This document shows positions 60,281 to 64,000 of a DNA stretch of 64,000 nt, in pieces (position 1 is the first letter of the stretch; every line of letters starts with the position of its first letter). The notes beneath the pieces were generated by a model that saw only the letters and a program-made list of their open reading frames with translations, was not told the DNA's origin and ran no database searches. The translations under genes and the position numbers were made by a program. Source of the stretch: Adiantum capillus-veneris (lineage: Eukaryota; Streptophyta; Polypodiopsida; Polypodiales; Pteridaceae); contig CM043949.1 of the NCBI GenBank assembly GCA_014529385.2, forward strand, positions 145,065,350 to 145,129,349, read 5' to 3'.

Positions 60281-63131
60281 TTAATGTTTCATCAAATGTA
60301 AATCGAATGATTCAATAAGAGGTAGAAGTGTCTAATTTTCTAAAAGGACTCCAAGATGTGTTCATCGATGATATTCCTATGGACATACCTCCAAAACGAG
60401 GGGATTATGACCATTGAATTGAGCTCCTACCAGGAAGTTCACCGCGTAACAAGCCTCCTTGTTGAGTTTCCCAAGCTCAACAAGAGGAGCTCATGAGGCA
60501 AGTACAAGAATTGGTAGACAAAGGTATGGTGAGGCCTAGCTCCTCTCCCTTTTGTTCTCTGGTCCTTTTAGTGCAAAAGAAAGATGGTACACACCGCATG
60601 TGTGTGGACTATTGAGCACTAAAGCATATCACTATCAAAAATAGATTTCCCATGCCTCAAGTAGAAGATCTGTTTGTTAAGCTACAAGGATTTACGTACT
60701 TCACTAGGATTGACCTTAAAAGTGTCTATCATCAAATAAGGATAGTGGATAAAGATATCCTAAAGACCGCGTTTTGTACAACGTCTGATCTTTATGAATA
60801 TCTAGTCATTCCTTTTGGCTTGACTAATGCACCAGCCACATTCAATCATTTAATGGAGAAAATATTTAGACCCTATCACAAATTCAATGGTGATATCATC
60901 ATCTACTCCAAGTGCAACAAGCAACATCTCCAGGTGATTTTTCAAGCATTGAGGGAGAACAAGCTTTTTCTCAATCAAAAGAAAAGCGAATTTTCCCTTC
61001 AAGAGATTCAATACTTAGGTCATATTATCTCTCAATCTTGTATCCGTATGGATCCATCAAAGTTAGAGGTAATAAAAGCATGGCCTAATCCAAGGAATTT
61101 ACATGAGCTAGGAAGCTTTATTGGTATGTTTGCATACTATAGACGCTTCATAGAAAATTCCTCTCAAACAATAGAACCATTACATGACTTGACAAAGAAT
61201 AACATTAAGTACTCATGGATTGATACGGAGCAAAATTATTTTGACAAGCTTATCTCCCAACCAGTCCTTATGCTTCCAGATCTCTCAAAGCCATTTGAGG
61301 TCCAATGTGATGCTTGTGGTGATTTTATTGGAGCAGTTTTACTTCAAGAAGGGAATGCCATAGCATATGAGAGCCGAAGGCTCAATACAAATGAACAGGT
61401 ATTGGGAATTTATGAGAGAGCTTTTAGCTATTATACATGTCCTAGACACATGGAAACATTATCTATTGGGAACTCCATCTATTTTGCAAACTGACCACCA
61501 AACTCTCAAGTACTTCATAACACAAACCAAGCTTTCCGGAGGTGGGAAAATTTTCTTTTGCAATTTTATTTTCATATTTCTCACATTGCTAGTAAGCAAA
61601 ATCAAGTGGCTGATGCACTTGCACGACGACAACCAAAAGTTAATGCAGTGTCTATATCTACTCACAATAATCTATCTTCTATGATAGATGAGTATGCTAA
61701 TGACCCTGACTTTAAAGACATAATGTCAGTCCTTGATTTGGGGAAGAAAGAGGAAATGTTCACCTTGTGGGATGGTTATCTTCTCCATGGAAATAGGTTA
61801 CATGTTACCCACTCCCTTTACGAGAAAGATATGTATGAATCTCATGCTCCTCCCTATGTGGGTCATAGAGGCATTCAATCTACTCTTCAAGGAGTAGAGA
61901 AAGAATTCTATTAGCCTACAATGAAAGTAGACATACAAGAGTGTGTTTCAAAATGTGCCGTATGCCAAAAGACTAAGTATGATACATGGAAGCAACCTGG
62001 ATTACTCCAGCCATTGCTAGTCCCTAATTCACCATGGGAGAGTATATCCGTGGATTTTATCTTTGGATTACCCAAGTCTATCCATGGAAATACAAGAATA
62101 TGGACAATAGTTGTTGACACGTTGAGCAAACAAGCATAATTTATCCCTATCAATAAGACTATTAAGGCACACCAAATGGAAACTCTCTTCATATCTTAGA
62201 TTTTCAGACACCATGGATTCCCAACATCCTTCGTGTGGGATAGAGATTCTAGAATGACCATTATTTTTTGGAAAGGTCTCTTTGAAAATCTAGGTACAAG
62301 ATTGAATTTCTCTTCGGCCTATCACCAACAAACGGATGGCCAAAGTGAGATAGCTAATCTTACGATACTCGATCTACTAAAAACTTATGTTACAAAAGTA
62401 GAAAAACGATCACAATGGGAAAAGTATGTATCCCTTGTAGAGTATGCATACAATAACACTGTCCATACTCCTATGAGAAAAGCACCTTTTAAAATCATTG
62501 AGGAAAGACTTAAAAGTCCCTTGCTACTTAAGGTACATGGGAAGATCTTTGCTGGCGATGAGTTTAGTCATGATCTACAAGAATCTTTCCAAAAGATTAA
62601 GGAGGCTATATCCATCTCTCAACAAAGGCAAAAGGCTACTGCTGACAAGGAAAGAAGAGCCTTAAAACTTAAAGAAAATTAATGGGTCTTACTTAAGTTT
62701 CCCAAGGCTCGATTGAGGAAAACGACATGCAAAAACCCTACGGGCCATCAAAAGTATTATGCTAAACTAGCAAAAAGATACTATGGTCCTTTTCAAATTT
62801 TAAAGCCAATCTTGATGAGATGGCTTATCAACTCATGTTTCCCAATGATTGGATTATACACAATTCTTTTCATGTGAGCCTACTTAAGCCCTACAAAGGA
62901 GAGACACCAACAAAATCAATTATTGAAGACCCTCCTAGAATCGAAGGCCAAGAAGAGGTTCTACAACGCGAAGCTATCATTCGCCATGAAGAGAAGGTAC
63001 TATGACATGGTAAGATTATCTGATGGTATCTTATTAAATTCAAAAATCATCCTTTTGAAGATGCTAGATGGATGCAAGGAATAGAGCTTAAGGACAGTAT
63101 GAACCTTGCCAATACTTACAATGCTACATAA
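60281..63131 (+). pseudogene. Element C2 RT, RNase H, integrase and chromodomain
   Basis: Homologous to C1 21930-24803: RT (IDLKSVYHQI; the YxDD box is lost because a deletion leaves GDIIIYSK), RNase H (QCDACGDFIGAVLLQEG, complete unlike C1), integrase zinc domain, SVDFIFGLPKS, QTDGQSEIAN and the C-terminal region. Stops occur near 60417, 60462, 60615, 61913, 62140, 62200, 62680 and 63003. Its gag and protease lie inverted at 44290-46042. Confidence 0.9.
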
Positions 63132-63492
63132 AATTAAGAAAATGTAGATGTTTTTTTTAAATGATCAATGTTTTTGTCTGATAAGACTAGTTCTCTTTTT
63201 ATTGTGCACAAATCTAAGTAGTATGCATGCTTAAAATCATGTTTGTGATGACGACGTCTCTCAAACACCAAGTAGAATTTGTCACTCTACTTGGGAGAAC
63301 AAAATGGACCAAAGAACAGACATGCTTGCGGCAGGGACGTCTCCCAAACACCAAATGGATTCGTCATCCATCTTGGAATGATGTCGTAGGGTAAAATGGA
63401 TCCTCTACCCGCTAAGAAACATTGACTAATGACTAAGGCTTTATATCTCTACCTCATAGTTGAGGACGACTATGATTTCAAGAGAGAGATAA
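63132..63492 (+). other. Element C2 3' untranslated region
   Basis: Matches C1 24804-25158, ending in the purine-rich AAGAGAGAGATAA before the LTR. Confidence 0.75.
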
Positions 63493-63823
63493 TGTCATAA
63501 AATCTAATATCTAACCAACCTAGATGATTTTCCCATATTAAATTGGTCATTTAATGTGTAAGAATAGAGTGGAGCAATGGTTAGAATATAGAAATGAGCT
63601 TATGGGTATATGTCAACATGGGACCAATGGTAAAGGGGTCCAAATGAGAGATGATTTATAAAATAGAAAGGCTAGTGAATGGAGCTTAAGGACCTCAGGG
63701 TTAGCTTCATTAAAGATCTCCAAAGGTAAGTGTTAAAATTAGTTTGACTTTAAGTAAGTTATGGTTGTGCTTGAGGTGGGATCCCGGTCCAAGCTTGAGG
63801 TGCTTGTTGTGCTTGATGACTAA
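63493..63823 (+). repeat. Element C2 3' LTR, 5' piece
   Basis: Matches the first part of the C1 LTR and stops at the CTTGATGACTAA motif, where C3 is inserted. Confidence 0.88.
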
Positions 63824-64000
63824 TGTAATGGAAGTTGCCTATGAACTTTGAGAGTAGCAGAATTAGGTGAAGCCCTTTTGAGAGATTCTTTGTGAGCATA
63901 GCGGTTGAGCTTAATTGATGCTAGAAACATAAACATGGTACTTATCTAACTTGGCATGGACAATACTTTTGCAAGAGAGAGAGTTTAGAGAACATGATAA
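63824..64000 (-). mobile_element. Element C3: third chromovirus copy, LTR end only
   Basis: Starts exactly at an LTR terminus (TGTAATGG, the reverse of CCATTACA) and matches the end of the C1 LTR in reverse to the window edge. It is a minus-oriented insertion into its own family's LTR; ACTAA at 63819-63823 would be the target copy. Confidence 0.82.

Overview
This window is plant nuclear DNA made entirely of nested LTR retrotransposons. The evidence is Ty1/copia and Ty3/gypsy polyproteins of plant type, one with a C-terminal chromodomain, initiator-Met-type and tRNA-Asp-like primer sites, and long AG/CT microsatellites. I found no host gene, tRNA or rRNA. The species cannot be fixed from sequence alone; a large, repeat-rich land-plant genome is the safest statement.

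Layout. Element D (gypsy, minus strand) is the oldest recognisable host: its 3' LTR is at 61-915 and the rest of its body at 35637-44289. Element A is inserted in D's integrase, with LTRs at 1739-2607 and 34697-35631 and a CCTTG duplication. A is a giant minus-strand gypsy element, about 19.7 kb once its passengers are subtracted. A carries two younger insertions: copia element B (4804-10276, duplication GTGAG) inside its extra 3' ORF, and chromovirus C1 (18041-26786, duplication TGCCA) inside its reverse transcriptase. D also carries a small LTR-pair element F (37141-39279) with unexplained cargo and a TIR element G (41207-42534). To the right, a second chromovirus, C2, is split: gag-protease on the minus strand (44290-46438) and RT-integrase on the plus strand (60281-63131). 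D's LTR is split at the same two points, which shows an inversion of about 16 kb. Element E (46654-55344, plus strand, D's family) sits in C2's 5' LTR. A third chromovirus copy, C3, begins at 63824 inside C2's 3' LTR.

Hand-counted LTR divergence follows the nesting: A about 7% and C1 about 5% over the parts compared, E about 3.5%, B 2 of 143 bases. All coding regions carry at least one break; B is closest to intact, with one amber codon and one changed RNase H catalytic residue.

The most unusual signal is in A. Perfect or near-perfect 24-bp palindromes (half-site AGACATCCTACG) recur on a period near 280 bp in two noncoding leaders: one in front of gag and one in front of A's extra coiled-coil ORF. 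A diverged A-like relic at 57.0-58.3 kb has the same arrangement with a different palindrome whose two arms changed together. A also has two retropepsin-like domains: the usual one before RT and a second one fused behind the integrase.
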